The notes under the pieces were generated by a model, which was given only the letters and a program-made list of their open reading frames with translations, searched no databases and was not told the DNA's origin. From Alphaproteobacteria bacterium (lineage in GTDB: Bacteria; Pseudomonadota; Alphaproteobacteria; Rhizobiales; Methyloligellaceae): a DNA stretch of 64,000 bases. Location of the stretch: NCBI GenBank assembly GCA_016869535.1, contig VGDX01000006.1, forward strand, positions 1 through 64,000, given 5' to 3'. Each line of letters opens with the position of its first letter. Position 1 is the first letter of the stretch. This document shows positions 19,847 through 31,980 of the stretch, piece by piece. The translations under genes were made by a program, and so were the position numbers.

Positions 19847-20594
19847 CGCGACCAGCGCCGACGCTTTCCTTGGCGGCCGCATCGATATAATGCAGCCGCG
19901 CCAGGGCCATCGCGCGGGGAGCGATGCGGTATTCCTCGCCGCCGCCGTTCCCGCCTCGGCCAAGGGCAAGGTCCTCGACGCAGGCGCCGGCGTGGGCGTG
20001 GCCGGACTTTGCGTGCTGGCCCGCATTCGCGGCGTCAAAGTCACAGCCGTTGAGATCGACGCAAAGCTCTGCTTGCTCGCCGGGGCGAATGCCGCACGGA
20101 ACGGCTTCGCCGAGAGGTTCGAAGTCGTGAATGCCGACGTGACCTTGCCGGCGAAGAAACTCGCCGCTACGGGACTTGAGCGCGAAGGCTACGATCACGT
20201 CATCGCCAATCCGCCGTTCCATGTCGAGGGGTCGGTGAGAGCGGCGCCCGATCGGAGCAAGGCCAGGGCGCATGTGATGCGGGCAGGGGACCTTGCCGCG
20301 TGGATCAGGTTTCTCGCCGCCATGACAACGCCGAAAGGATGGGTGACGCTGATCTATCCGCCCGAACATCTCGGTCCGATGTTGCGAGAGCTCGACGGCC
20401 GTTTCGGCGAGGTCAAAATCTACCCACTTTTTCCCAAGGCGGACGTGGCGGCGGCACGCGTCATCCTGCAGGGGCGCAAGGGGAGCCGCGCCGCGCCCAA
20501 GCTCCTGCCGGGTCTCGTCCTGCATGGAGCCGGCGGTCGTTACACGAAAGAGGCCGAAGACATCCTTCGTGGCGGCAAAGCATTGCAGTTCTGA
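19821..20594 (+). CDS. TrmN6-like SAM-dependent methyltransferase
   Basis: This 257-residue class I methyltransferase begins AFLGGRIDIMQPRQGHRAGSD, which is characteristic of tRNA1(Val) adenine-37 N6-methyltransferase (YfiC/TrmN6) and its relatives. The AdoMet loop VLDAGAGVGVAGL and the target-base motif NPPFH are present. An RNA-modifying role is likely by family, but the exact target base is not certain. It is translationally overlapped with DUF2007. Confidence 0.8.
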   Translation: MSSSKTKTDATSADAFLGGRIDIMQPRQGHRAGSDAVFLAAAVPASAKGKVLDAGAGVGVAGLCVLARIRGVKVTAVEIDAKLCLLAGANAARNGFAERFEVVNADVTLPAKKLAATGLEREGYDHVIANPPFHVEGSVRAAPDRSKARAHVMRAGDLAAWIRFLAAMTTPKGWVTLIYPPEHLGPMLRELDGRFGEVKIYPLFPKADVAAARVILQGRKGSRAAPKLLPGLVLHGAGGRYTKEAEDILRGGKALQF

Positions 20595-20609
20595 GACTGA
20601 GAAAAGGAT

Positions 20610-20642
20610 GGGCCGCCGCCTTGGGGGGTTAGGCGACGGCCC
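20610..20642 (+). terminator. GC-rich hairpin after the methyltransferase gene
   Basis: GGGCCGCCGCCT at 20610-20621 pairs with AGGCGACGGCCC at 20631-20642 (one mismatch). It lies 16 bases past the stop. It lacks a T tract, so it could stop transcription, protect the 3' end or belong to a structured RNA in this spacer. Confidence 0.4.
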
Positions 20643-20794
20643 TCAATCGCCTGAGGGAGTCAAAGCTCAGGCCGGTCAAGGCCCGCGAGGAGCGACGAGG
20701 CCCGACCGTACCCCAAGTCGTAATATCCATGCCCTGAACCGGGCCTGAGGCGCCCGTTCATCCAGCGTTCAGCTAGCGGGAGCCTGGAAAGCCG

Positions 20795-20823
20795 AAGGGC
20801 CGCCCTTTCCGGGAGCGGCCCTT
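20795..20823 (-). terminator. Probable terminator of the Gly/Tyr-rich protein gene
   Basis: AAGGGCCGC at 20795-20803 and GCGGCCCTT at 20815-20823 form a perfect 9-bp stem with an 11-base loop. It lies 33 bases beyond the stop of the minus-strand gene. The following T-run is weak on that strand (TTCGGCTTTCC). Confidence 0.5.
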
Positions 20824-20855
20824 GAAAATCGTCAGGCGGTGCCTGGGCTTAGTCT

Positions 20856-21101
20856 CTAGTACCAGCCGCCCCAGTAATACGACCGCCAATAGGGGTAATA
20901 GCCATAAGGATAGCCGCCGCCATAGCCGTAACGATATGGCCGGTAATAGCGCGGGCGGTAATAGCCGTAACGCGGCCCGACATAGACATTCACGTTCGGA
21001 CCCCGATAGCCCCGTCCGGCCTCGGCCGGGCTGGGATTGAGCGTGACGAAGCAGAGCGCGAACGCCGCCACCGCCGCCAACAGAACCGCAAACTTGCTCA
21101 T
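20856..21101 (-). CDS. Small secreted Gly/Tyr/Arg-rich protein
   Basis: This 81-residue protein has a clear signal peptide (FAVLLAAVAAFALCFV ... AEA, cleavage near 28). It is followed by a low-complexity tail dominated by Tyr, Gly, Arg and Pro (repeats such as YRPRYYRPYRYGYGGG). Such small exported GY-rich proteins are frequent in Hyphomicrobiales and have no defined function; an envelope or surface role is an inference. It has its own promoter region on the right and a hairpin after the stop. Confidence 0.75.
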   Translation of the reverse strand: MSKFAVLLAAVAAFALCFVTLNPSPAEAGRGYRGPNVNVYVGPRYGYYRPRYYRPYRYGYGGGYPYGYYPYWRSYYWGGWY

Positions 21102-21290
21102 CGAATTTCCTCCGTGCCGGCGCGAGCCGGCCTTCCCACCGTCGCCCGCATTATAGCAAGCAACGCGGAAAACCAGATTGCGGGTCCGGAATTTGGCTAA
21201 CCAAACCTTACACGCAGTTTGATCTCGCCATTTTTGAGACAGTTAGGCGGCTGCCTTGATTTAACCCTTTGGCTCTGTACGCTGTGGGGC

Positions 21291-22184
21291 ATGAACGCTC
21301 AGTTGCAGAAATCCGAGCCCGAAGGCTGGAAGGCCTATCTGCCCGCCTTCATCACCAAACGCGGGCCGCTCGTGCCGGTGCTGCGGTTCAGCGGCGCCAT
21401 CGGCGTGGTCACGCCGCTCAGGCCCGGCATCACGCTTTCGACCAGCGCGCCGGCGATCGAGAAGGCCTTCACCATGCGCGGCGCCGACGCGGTCGCCATC
21501 CAGATCAACTCGCCGGGCGGCTCGGCGGTACAATCGACGCTGCTCTTCAGGCGCATCCGCGCGCTTGCCGAGGAGAAGGGCCTCAAGGTCTATGTGTTCG
21601 CCGAGGACGTGGCGGCATCGGGCGGCTATATGCTCGCGCTCGCCGGCGACGAGATCTATGCCGATGCGAGTTCCATCGTCGGCTCGATCGGCGTGATCAC
21701 CGCCACCTTCGGCGCCAACGAGCTGCTCGCCAAGATCGGCGTGCAGCGCCGCGTCTATACCGCCGGTGACAACAAGGATATCCTCGATCCCTTCCTGCCG
21801 GAGAAGAAGAGCGACATCGTCAAGATCAAGGCGATCCAGCGCGACGTGCATCAGGCCTTCATCGATCTCGTCAAGGAGCGGCGCGGCGCCAAACTCAAGA
21901 AGACAAACAAGCAGCTCTTCACCGGCGAGTTCTGGAGCGGCAAGACCGCGCTCGAGCTTGGCCTGATCGACGGGATCTCGGACCTGCGCTCGAAGATGCG
22001 CGAGATCTATGGCGACGAGGTGCGCTTCAAGCTGGTGGCGCCATCGACCTCTTGGTTTCGCCGCAAGCGTGGGGTATTTGCTTCCGAGGGCGGGTTCGAG
22101 TTCGGCTTCGCGCCGGGCGGACTTGCCGCCGATCTCATCTCAGCGGTCGAAGCGCGCGCGCTTTGGTCGCGTTTCGGGTTCTGA
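21291..22184 (+). CDS. S49-family peptidase (SppA/SohB-like)
   Basis: This 297-residue serine peptidase of family S49 has the NSPGGSAVQS motif near 73 and the catalytic Ser in EDVAASGGYML (Ser110), followed by the GSIGVI strand. S49 enzymes degrade cleaved signal peptides or membrane proteins, using a Ser/Lys dyad. No N-terminal membrane segment is obvious, unlike SohB, so it is a short SppA-like form. The start at 21291 is chosen because the upstream extension is not protein-like. The next small gene follows after 3 bases. Confidence 0.88.
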   Translation: MNAQLQKSEPEGWKAYLPAFITKRGPLVPVLRFSGAIGVVTPLRPGITLSTSAPAIEKAFTMRGADAVAIQINSPGGSAVQSTLLFRRIRALAEEKGLKVYVFAEDVAASGGYMLALAGDEIYADASSIVGSIGVITATFGANELLAKIGVQRRVYTAGDNKDILDPFLPEKKSDIVKIKAIQRDVHQAFIDLVKERRGAKLKKTNKQLFTGEFWSGKTALELGLIDGISDLRSKMREIYGDEVRFKLVAPSTSWFRRKRGVFASEGGFEFGFAPGGLAADLISAVEARALWSRFGF

Positions 22185-22187
22185 GCC

Positions 22188-22412
22188 ATGCCGCAGGTCC
22201 TGCTTCTGATCGCCGCCGGCGCCGCTCTCGTCATCGCCGGCAGGCGCTGGTACCGCGAGGAGAAGCGGCGTATCCAGACCGAACTGCGCGAAGCCGAAAA
22301 GGCCATGCAGCAGCATGAGCGGGCCAGCGCCGTGCCGCTCGAGCAAGACCCCTCGACCGGCGTTTACCGGCCGAAGCGGGTTCGGCACCAAGCCCAAAAC
22401 ACCCGCCATTAA
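22188..22412 (+). CDS. Small single-pass membrane protein, unknown
   Basis: This 74-residue protein has an N-terminal hydrophobic helix (VLLLIAAGAALVIAG) followed by a charged, probably helical tail (RRWYREEKRRIQTELREAEKAM). It starts 3 bases after the peptidase stop, so it is in the same transcript. Its place between an S49 peptidase and glyQ is, from memory, common in related genomes. Function unknown. Confidence 0.7.
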   Translation: MPQVLLLIAAGAALVIAGRRWYREEKRRIQTELREAEKAMQQHERASAVPLEQDPSTGVYRPKRVRHQAQNTRH

Positions 22413-22479
22413 CCCGCCGGCCATTGTTATTGCCGACAGTCTGTGGCTTTCCTTCCTGGGAGCGGGCGGATAGCGTCCC

Positions 22480-23451
22480 GTGAGCCTTACCAAGACGCTT
22501 CCGATGGCCGCGCCACGCAAAAATAAATCAACAAAACCAAAGGGTACGAAGACCCTATCCTTCCAGGACCTGATTCTGAGGTTGGAGCGCTTCTGGGCGG
22601 ATCGGGGCTGCGTGATTCTCCAGCCTTACGACATCGAGATGGGGGCGGCGACCTTTCACCCGGCGACCGCTCTCCGCGCCCTTGGTTTGAAGCCCTGGCG
22701 CGCCGCTTATGTGCAGCCGTCGCGCCGGCCCAAAGACGGCCGCTACGGCGAGAACCCGAACCGGCTGCAGCACTACTACCAATTCCAGGTCATCCTGAAG
22801 CCGTCGCCGCCCGACATCCAGGAGCTCTATCTGGAAAGTCTCTACGCCATCGGCATCGACCCGAAGAACCACGACATCCGCTTCGTCGAGGACGATTGGG
22901 AGAGCCCGACGCTCGGCGCCTGGGGACTTGGCTGGGAGGTGTGGTGCGACGGCATGGAGGTGTCGCAGTTCACCTATTTCCAGCAGGTCGGCGGCTTTGA
23001 CTGCGATCCGGTCGCGGGCGAACTGACCTACGGGCTCGAGCGTCTCGCCATGTATGTGCAGGGCGTCGACAACGTGTTCGACCTCGACTTCAACGGCGCG
23101 CCAGGCAAGGACAAGGTCACCTATGGCGACGTGTTCCTGCAAGGGGAGCAGGAATATTCGCGCTACAATTTCGAGGCGGCCGACACCGACAAGCTGCTCA
23201 CGCATTTCCGCGACGCCGAGGACGAATGCAAGGCATTGCTCGCCAAGGGTGAGAATGGCGATCGGCATCTCATGGTGTTGCCGGCCTACGACCAGGCCAT
23301 CAAGGCCTCGCACATCTTCAATCTGCTCGACGCGCGAGGCGTGATCTCGGTTACCGAGCGTCAGGCCTATATTTTGCGCGTGCGCGATCTCGCCAAGGCG
23401 TGCTGCGCCGCATGGCTCAAGACCGAAGCGGGCGGCAACGCGCATGGCTGA
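22480..23451 (+). CDS. glyQ: Glycine-tRNA ligase alpha subunit
   Basis: This is the alpha chain of the bacterial alpha2-beta2 glycyl-tRNA synthetase, which carries the catalytic class II site. The family-specific stretches [26 protein letters not shown] (in parts), [38 protein letters not shown] and GLERLAMY are present. The frame opens with GTG at 22480 (323 residues); the ATG at 22504 would remove a short Lys-rich leader. glyS follows with an 8-base overlap, which supports equal production of the two chains. Confidence 0.96.
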   Translation: MSLTKTLPMAAPRKNKSTKPKGTKTLSFQDLILRLERFWADRGCVILQPYDIEMGAATFHPATALRALGLKPWRAAYVQPSRRPKDGRYGENPNRLQHYYQFQVILKPSPPDIQELYLESLYAIGIDPKNHDIRFVEDDWESPTLGAWGLGWEVWCDGMEVSQFTYFQQVGGFDCDPVAGELTYGLERLAMYVQGVDNVFDLDFNGAPGKDKVTYGDVFLQGEQEYSRYNFEAADTDKLLTHFRDAEDECKALLAKGENGDRHLMVLPAYDQAIKASHIFNLLDARGVISVTERQAYILRVRDLAKACCAAWLKTEAGGNAHG

Positions 23452-25456
23452 GCTTCTGCTCGAACTGTTCTCCGAGGAGATTCCGGCGCGCATGCAAGCG
23501 CGCGCGCGCGAGGATCTGGTGCGCCTGCTCGGCGACAAGCTTCGCGACGCCGGCCTTGAACCGAAAAGCATCAAGACTTTCGCCACGCCGCGCCGACTGA
23601 CCGCGGTAGTGGAAGGGCTGCCGGCCCGCTCGCTAAATGTGCGGGAAGAGCGCAAAGGCCCGCGTGTTGATGCGCCTGAGCCTGCGATCCAGGGCTTCCT
23701 CAAATCGGCCGGGCTCAAATCGGTCAGCCAGGCCGAGAAGCGCGAGGACAAGAAGGGCGATTTCTATGTCGCCATCATCGAGAAGAAGGGACGGCCGACA
23801 TCCGAGGTCATCGCCAAGGCGGTGCCGGAGATCGTACGCGGCTTTCCCTGGCCGAAATCCATGCGCTGGGGCTCAGGCAAGCTCCGCTGGGTGCGGCCGC
23901 TGCATTCCATCCTCTGCCTGCTCGACGGCAAGGTGGTCCCCTTCGAGATCGACGGCATCAAAAGCGGCAAGGAGACGCGCGGCCACCGCTTCCTGGCGCC
24001 CGCATCCCTCAAGGTGAAGAACTTCAAGGATTACGCGCAGAAGCTTCGCAAGTCGTTCGTCATTCTTGACGGCGAGGAGCGCGCGTCACGCATCCTGAAG
24101 GATGCGCGCGCGCTTGCCGCCAAACACAAGCTCACGCTGGTCGAGGACGAGGCGCTGCTCGCCGAGAATGCCGGCCTTACCGAATGGCCGATCGTGCTGA
24201 TCGGCTCATTCGACGAGGATTTCCTCGGCGTGCCGCCGGAAGTGCTCACCACCTCGATGAAGGCGCACCAGAAATGCTTCTCGTTGCGCCGGAAGGACGG
24301 CAAGCTCGCCAACCGCTTCGTCGTGGTTGCGAACCTCAAGGCCAGGGACGGCGGCAAGGCGATTGCCGCGGGCAACGAGCGGGTGATCCGCGCCCGCCTC
24401 GCCGACGCCAAGTTCTTCTTCGACCAGGACCGCAAGGTGCCGCTCGAACAGCTGGTGCCGAAGCTGAAGGACATCATCTTCCACGAGAAGCTCGGCAGCC
24501 AATACGACCGCGTGCAGCGCATCTGGAAACTAGCCCGAGAACTGGCGCCGCTGGTCAAGGCCGATCCCGATCTCGCCGAGCGCGCCGCCATTCTCGCCAA
24601 GGCCGATCTCGTGAGCGGGATGGTCGGCGAGTTTCCCGAGTTGCAAGGGGTGATGGGCCGCTATTACGCGCTCGAGCAGAATGAGACCCCTTCCGTCGCC
24701 AATGCCATCGCGCAGCATTACAAGCCGCTCGGCCCCTCCGACGACGTGCCGCGCGAGAAAGTGGCCATCGCCGTGGCGCTCGCCGACAAGCTCGACACTC
24801 TAACTGGCTTTTGGGCAATCAACGAAAAGCCGACTGGATCAAAGGACCCATATGCTCTTCGCCGCGCCGCGCTCGGAATCATCCGCATCGTGCTGGAAAA
24901 CGGGGTGCGCTTACCGTTGCGGCGGTTCGCCAACCAAGACCTTATCGCCTTCTTCGCCGACCGGCTCAAAGTGCATCTGCGCGATCAGGGCGCGCGGCAT
25001 GATCTGGTCGATGCGGTGTTCGCGCTCGGCGGTGACGATCTGCTGATGATCGTGCGCCGCGTAGAGGCGCTGGGGAAGTTCCTCGATACCGAGGACGGCG
25101 AGCATCTCCTCACCGGCACCAAGCGCGCCATCAACATTCTGCGCATCGAAGAGAAGAAGGACGGGCGAAGCTACGATCAGGCGCCTGACCCAAATCTTCT
25201 GCAACGTCCGGAGGAGAAGGCGCTGGCCAAGGCCGTCGATGAGGTGGAAAAGGCCGCCGCGTCCGCGGTCGCCAAGGAGGATTTCGCCGGCGCCATGAGT
25301 GCAATGGCTAAACTTCGCGCGCCGGTCGATGATTTCTTCGACCACGTCACTGTCAACGCCGATGATCCGCGATTGCGCGAGAACCGCTTGCGCCTCTTGA
25401 ACCGTATCCGCGGCACGACCTTGACCGTCGCCGATTTTTCCAAGATCGAAGGCTGA
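23444..25456 (+). CDS. glyS: Glycine-tRNA ligase beta subunit
   Basis: This is the beta chain of glycyl-tRNA synthetase, which binds the tRNA and contains an HD-like and an anticodon-binding domain. It has 670 residues, beginning [17 protein letters not shown] as the family does. [29 protein letters not shown] and [13 protein letters not shown] are conserved blocks, and the C-terminus has the [11 protein letters not shown] motif. It overlaps glyQ and is followed after 5 bases by a secreted hydrolase. Confidence 0.96.
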   Translation: MAELLLELFSEEIPARMQARAREDLVRLLGDKLRDAGLEPKSIKTFATPRRLTAVVEGLPARSLNVREERKGPRVDAPEPAIQGFLKSAGLKSVSQAEKREDKKGDFYVAIIEKKGRPTSEVIAKAVPEIVRGFPWPKSMRWGSGKLRWVRPLHSILCLLDGKVVPFEIDGIKSGKETRGHRFLAPASLKVKNFKDYAQKLRKSFVILDGEERASRILKDARALAAKHKLTLVEDEALLAENAGLTEWPIVLIGSFDEDFLGVPPEVLTTSMKAHQKCFSLRRKDGKLANRFVVVANLKARDGGKAIAAGNERVIRARLADAKFFFDQDRKVPLEQLVPKLKDIIFHEKLGSQYDRVQRIWKLARELAPLVKADPDLAERAAILAKADLVSGMVGEFPELQGVMGRYYALEQNETPSVANAIAQHYKPLGPSDDVPREKVAIAVALADKLDTLTGFWAINEKPTGSKDPYALRRAALGIIRIVLENGVRLPLRRFANQDLIAFFADRLKVHLRDQGARHDLVDAVFALGGDDLLMIVRRVEALGKFLDTEDGEHLLTGTKRAINILRIEEKKDGRSYDQAPDPNLLQRPEEKALAKAVDEVEKAAASAVAKEDFAGAMSAMAKLRAPVDDFFDHVTVNADDPRLRENRLRLLNRIRGTTLTVADFSKIEG

Positions 25457-25461
25457 GCCGC

Positions 25462-26508
25462 ATGCGACTTCTCATCGCCGCTCTATGGCTCGCAATTCTC
25501 CCTGCCTTCGCGCTTGCAGAATCAACGCTGCCGTCGGCGCTCTACCCGGTCGGCATGAAGCAGGTGCAGTTCGACGACCCCTCGGACGGCAGGCCCCTCA
25601 ATTACCTGCTGATCTACCCGGCGGCGCCAGGGCCCGGCGCCAAGCCGACCAAGATCTTCATGGCGACCGATCTCAATCTCTATCTCGACGCGCCGTTTGC
25701 GCCCGGCGCGCTGCAGCATCCGCTCGTCGTCTTCTCGCACGGTGCCGGCGGTAATGGCGCGGGCTATGCCTGGTTCGGTGAATATCTCGCCGCGCGCGGC
25801 TATATCGTTGCGCTGGTCTACCACTACCGGGCCCACACTTACGATTCGAGCGCCCTCTATGTTCGCAACCGGCTGTGGCAGCGGCCGCGCGATATCAGCC
25901 TCGACATCACCCATCTGCTCGAGGACGAGGTCTGGGGACCGCGCATCGACCCTGAGCGCATCGGCGTGGCGGGACATTCGCAAGGCGGCTTCACCTCGCT
26001 CTGGCTCGGCGGCGCCGAAATCGATCCCAGCCTGTACGAGGCGTTCCAGCGCAAATGGGCCGACAACATCGTCTTGCCGGAATATCTGCGCGAGGAGATG
26101 CACATCGATGCTCAGCCGGCGCTGGGCTTGCGCGACGAGCGGGTCAAGGCGGCGTTCGCCATGGCGCCCGGCGACATTCAGGGCTTCGGCATGAACGAGG
26201 CGGGGCTCAGGAAGATGGCGATCCCGGCCTATCTGATCGTCGGCGCGGGCGACACCGCGACACCGCCTGAGGATAACGCCGAGTTCGCCGCGAAATATAT
26301 ACCGGACGCCACGCTCGACATCCTGCCTGGCCCGGTCGGCCACGAGATTTTCGGCAATGTGTGCGACGAATTGGGACGGGACAATTTTCCCGACGCCTGC
26401 GTCGATCCCCCCGGCGTCGATCGCGGCAAGCTGCACGAGCATATCGGCGACGCCGCCGTGAAATTCTTCGATGCGAATTTGCGTGTGCAGCGGCAAGAGA
26501 CGCCATGA
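25462..26508 (+). CDS. Exported alpha/beta hydrolase (dienelactone-hydrolase-like)
   Basis: This 348-residue protein has a signal peptide (LIAALWLAILPAFALAES, cleavage near 19). The nucleophile elbow is GHSQGG, the oxyanion region is VFSHGAGGNG, and the late GPVGHEIF supplies the likely His. It resembles platelet-activating-factor acetylhydrolase-like/dienelactone hydrolases (COG4188). The substrate is unknown. Its position 5 bases after glyS suggests read-through expression rather than a shared pathway. Confidence 0.8.
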   Translation: MRLLIAALWLAILPAFALAESTLPSALYPVGMKQVQFDDPSDGRPLNYLLIYPAAPGPGAKPTKIFMATDLNLYLDAPFAPGALQHPLVVFSHGAGGNGAGYAWFGEYLAARGYIVALVYHYRAHTYDSSALYVRNRLWQRPRDISLDITHLLEDEVWGPRIDPERIGVAGHSQGGFTSLWLGGAEIDPSLYEAFQRKWADNIVLPEYLREEMHIDAQPALGLRDERVKAAFAMAPGDIQGFGMNEAGLRKMAIPAYLIVGAGDTATPPEDNAEFAAKYIPDATLDILPGPVGHEIFGNVCDELGRDNFPDACVDPPGVDRGKLHEHIGDAAVKFFDANLRVQRQETP

Positions 26509-26575
26509 CGCGAAATGGCAAGCAATCGTCGCGGGGCGTCAACCACGCTGTCTGCTTCTTGCACACATTCACAAT

Positions 26576-26989
26576 ATGAGCGAGCCAAGCCATCTCTTCG
26601 TCTATGGCACGCTGCGCTACGAGAGCGAGCATCCCATGGCGCGGCGTTTGCGCACGAAAGCGCATCATATCGGCAAGGGCAGTGTGGCGGGCCGGCTCTA
26701 CGACCTCGGCGCCTATCCGGCCGCTGTGTTCGATGCAAACGAGAAACGCCGCATTATCGGCGACGTGTTCAAGCTGATGCCCGGCAGAAACGTGCTCGCC
26801 GAGATGGACACTTATGAAAGCATCGCCCCGCAATACAAGCGCAACGTGCTCCAGGTGAAGCTCGCCAATGGCGGCGCCGTCGATGCCTGGGCCTATGGCG
26901 TCGATTCGATGCCGGGCGCGCGCTTGATTGCCGATGGCGACTTCATCGCCCATAGGAACCGGCAGCGTCCTCGCGCGGTTCGGCCTTAA
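26576..26989 (+). CDS. Gamma-glutamylcyclotransferase-family protein
   Basis: This 137-residue AIG2/GGCT-fold protein has the substrate loop VYGTLR near the N-terminus and MDTYESIAPQYKRNVLQV with the probable catalytic Glu. The family forms 5-oxoproline from gamma-glutamyl compounds; the precise donor is unknown here. The ATG at 26576 is chosen since it places YGTL at the usual distance. The C-terminal RNRQRPRAVRP is basic and unconserved-looking. Confidence 0.82.
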   Translation: MSEPSHLFVYGTLRYESEHPMARRLRTKAHHIGKGSVAGRLYDLGAYPAAVFDANEKRRIIGDVFKLMPGRNVLAEMDTYESIAPQYKRNVLQVKLANGGAVDAWAYGVDSMPGARLIADGDFIAHRNRQRPRAVRP

Positions 26990-27068
26990 GACCTGGCGAC
27001 ACAGTCGTTTGTGCCCAGGCGGCTTGCCCGCTAAAAGGGCCCGTGCCCAAAAACCGCATGGATCAGAC

Positions 27069-29762
<2,694 letters not shown>

Positions 29763-30020
29763 TTAGCCTTTTCCGCGGGAAATGGGCGGATTGCCGCTCA
29801 CCACATTTTGCTCTAAATTCTGAGGCAGCCTAACGGCAATTAGAAGGGAATCCGGGCCAGAACCGGGTGGGGGACTACAACTAAATTTAACATTTTCCCA
29901 CCAATACGGCTGGTTCGATTTTGGGGAATGACCTCGGGCGCGATTTTTGCGTCCGTGGACCTTGGGGGATGACGGCAGCCATCTGGCGGCTCCCGCAAGG
30001 TCGTTGGACCTGGAGGGGAA
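29763..30020. other. 258-base spacer before the wall hydrolase gene
   Basis: An AT-richer stretch (about 29880-29915) probably holds the promoter for the following gene, and a strong ribosome-binding site GGAGGGG lies at 30012-30018. I see no convincing terminator for ppdK and no RNA gene. Confidence 0.4.
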
Positions 30021-31166
30021 ATGGGCCGGGGCTCGCCTCGACGAATCTGGCACACCGTGGCAGCACTGGTGCCGCTTCCTATCGTGGGGCTTGGCGTACT
30101 CGCCATCGTTCCCACGGACAAATCTTCCGTCGAACTTTATCTTTCCCAGCACGGCTCCGAGCACGCGCGGGTCATTCCGTCCGGTGAGCTCTTCGGCCAT
30201 GGCAAAGGTCCGCGCGCCGATCATCTCCAGGACGCCAACACCGTCACCTCCGCCGGCAAGCAGCTCATCGCCGCGAGCCTGACAGGCACACCGAGCTTTA
30301 CCGCCAAGCGCAGCGAAGTGGCTCGAGACCGCAAGGCCGATCGCCTCATTCCCACCACCACCGAGGTCGTCCGTTCGAGCAGCGGCAATCCGCTGCTCAT
30401 GAATGCGGCCAACACCTCGATGTTCGGACCGGACCTCGATGTCGATGCCTTCAGGCCGTCGCCCGAGGACATCGCCTACAGCCCGAGCCCCGATGCGCTG
30501 GGCTTCCGCTACCAGGGCGAGACGCAAGCCGAGTTCGAGGAACGCGAGCGGCGCTGCCTCGCCACCGCGCTCTATTTCGAATCGCGCGGCGAGCCGATAC
30601 GCGGGCAGATTGCCGTCGGCCAGGTGATCCTCAATCGGGTGCGTAGCCCGAACTTCCCGGAAACGATCTGCGGCGTGGTCTTCCAGGGGCAGCATCAACC
30701 CGGCTGCCAGTTCTCGTTCGCTTGCGATGGCAAGACCGACGCACCGCGCAACAGCGCACAATGGGGGCTCGCCCAGGATCTCGCCAAGCAGATCATGGCC
30801 GGCGAGCATTGGCTCCCGGAGCTCGGCTATTCCACCTATTTCCATGCCACTTACGTCAGCCCCTATTGGCGGGGCGGCATGAGCCGGAGCGACAGGATCG
30901 GCCGTCATATCTTCTACAAGAAGCGCAACGAGAAGCCCTACATCGTGGAAGCGTCAACCGGGGCCGGCGAAGCCGGAGCGGCTGAGGACGATGCCACGAG
31001 CTTCCTGATGACCCCGACCTTGTCTGTCGTGTCGGCGGTGAGTTCCATGGCCGGCTCGGTGGGTTCCTCGGTGGGTTCCATGGCCGGCACGACCGTGAGT
31101 TCCCTTAGCGGCTCTAGCGCGCCCGCCACTCCAGCGATGAGTCTAGGTTACGGGGCGAGTGAGTAA
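30021..31166 (+). CDS. SleB-type cell wall hydrolase (Hydrolase_2 domain)
   Basis: This 381-residue protein has an N-terminal membrane anchor or signal (TVAALVPLPIVGLGVLAIV) and a long unstructured linker. A SleB-like domain spans about residues 170-300: CLATALYFESRGEP with the catalytic Glu, GQIAVGQVILNRVRSPNFPETICGVVFQ and FHATYVSPYW. Such enzymes are lytic transglycosylases acting on peptidoglycan in the periplasm. The C-terminal 50 residues are Ser/Gly/Ala-rich and low complexity. The last 53 bases overlap nadC on the other strand. The ATG has GGAGGGG at a suitable distance. Confidence 0.87.
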   Translation: MGRGSPRRIWHTVAALVPLPIVGLGVLAIVPTDKSSVELYLSQHGSEHARVIPSGELFGHGKGPRADHLQDANTVTSAGKQLIAASLTGTPSFTAKRSEVARDRKADRLIPTTTEVVRSSSGNPLLMNAANTSMFGPDLDVDAFRPSPEDIAYSPSPDALGFRYQGETQAEFEERERRCLATALYFESRGEPIRGQIAVGQVILNRVRSPNFPETICGVVFQGQHQPGCQFSFACDGKTDAPRNSAQWGLAQDLAKQIMAGEHWLPELGYSTYFHATYVSPYWRGGMSRSDRIGRHIFYKKRNEKPYIVEASTGAGEAGAAEDDATSFLMTPTLSVVSAVSSMAGSVGSSVGSMAGTTVSSLSGSSAPATPAMSLGYGASE

Positions 31167-31980
31167 GCGCGCCGACCGAGATCACATCGACGCCGGTTTC
31201 GGCAATTTCCCGCACAGTTTCCAAAGTCACGCCGCCTGACGCCTCCGTCATCACGCGGCCCTTGGCGAGCGCCACCGCCTGTTTGAGCGTGGCGATATCC
31301 ATGTTGTCGAGCAGCACGGCGTCGATGGGGAATTGAAGCGCCTCTTCGAGCTGAGCGAGCGTATCGACCTCCACCTCGATCTTGACAGGCCCGGCCCGCT
31401 CTCGGAGCCGTGCAAGCGCCTTGGCGAGGCCGCCCGCGGCGGCAATGTGATTGTCCTTCACCAGCACCGCGTCGTAGAGGCCGAAGCGGTGGTTCGTGCC
31501 GCCGCCGGCCTGCACCGCGTATTTTTCCAGCACGCGCAGACCGGGCGTCGTCTTGCGCGTGTCGGCGATGCGCGCGCTTGTGCCCGCGGCCGCCGCCACA
31601 TAGGCGGCGGTGAGCGTGGCGATGCCGCTCAAGCGGCCGAGGAAATTGAGCGCGGTGCGCTCGGCGGTGAGCAGCGCCCGGGTTTTCCCGGAGATGCGCG
31701 CGATTGCGGTCCCGGCGGCGACCTTGGCGCCGTCCTGAACCAGCCGCACGAATTTCGCGTCAGGATCGAGCGCCTTGAAGGCGGCTTCGGCGAGGTCGAG
31801 GCCGGCGATGATGCCCGCCTGGCGCACCACGATCGCCGCTTCGTCCCGACCCTCGCTGGGGACGATCGCATCGGTGGTGATGTCGCCGGCTGTACCGAGA
31901 TCTTCCGCGAGCGCTGCCGCGACCGCCTGCGCGACGAGAGAGGGCGGCAGCTTCAATTCAGGAGAGGGCGCCCGGTTCAT
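31114..31980 (-). CDS. nadC: Nicotinate-nucleotide pyrophosphorylase (carboxylating)
   Basis: NadC (quinolinate phosphoribosyltransferase) converts quinolinate and PRPP to nicotinate mononucleotide, the third step of de novo NAD synthesis. The 288 residues contain EDLGTAGDITTDA, ERTALNFLGRLSGIAT, ADTRKTTPGLRVLEKYAVQAGGGTNHR (in parts) and the late EASGGVTLE and ISVGALTHS. Its ATG overlaps the nadB stop as ATGA, so it is the last gene of nadA-nadB-nadC. Confidence 0.96.
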   Translation of the reverse strand: MNRAPSPELKLPPSLVAQAVAAALAEDLGTAGDITTDAIVPSEGRDEAAIVVRQAGIIAGLDLAEAAFKALDPDAKFVRLVQDGAKVAAGTAIARISGKTRALLTAERTALNFLGRLSGIATLTAAYVAAAAGTSARIADTRKTTPGLRVLEKYAVQAGGGTNHRFGLYDAVLVKDNHIAAAGGLAKALARLRERAGPVKIEVEVDTLAQLEEALQFPIDAVLLDNMDIATLKQAVALAKGRVMTEASGGVTLETVREIAETGVDVISVGALTHSPRNLDSSLEWRAR

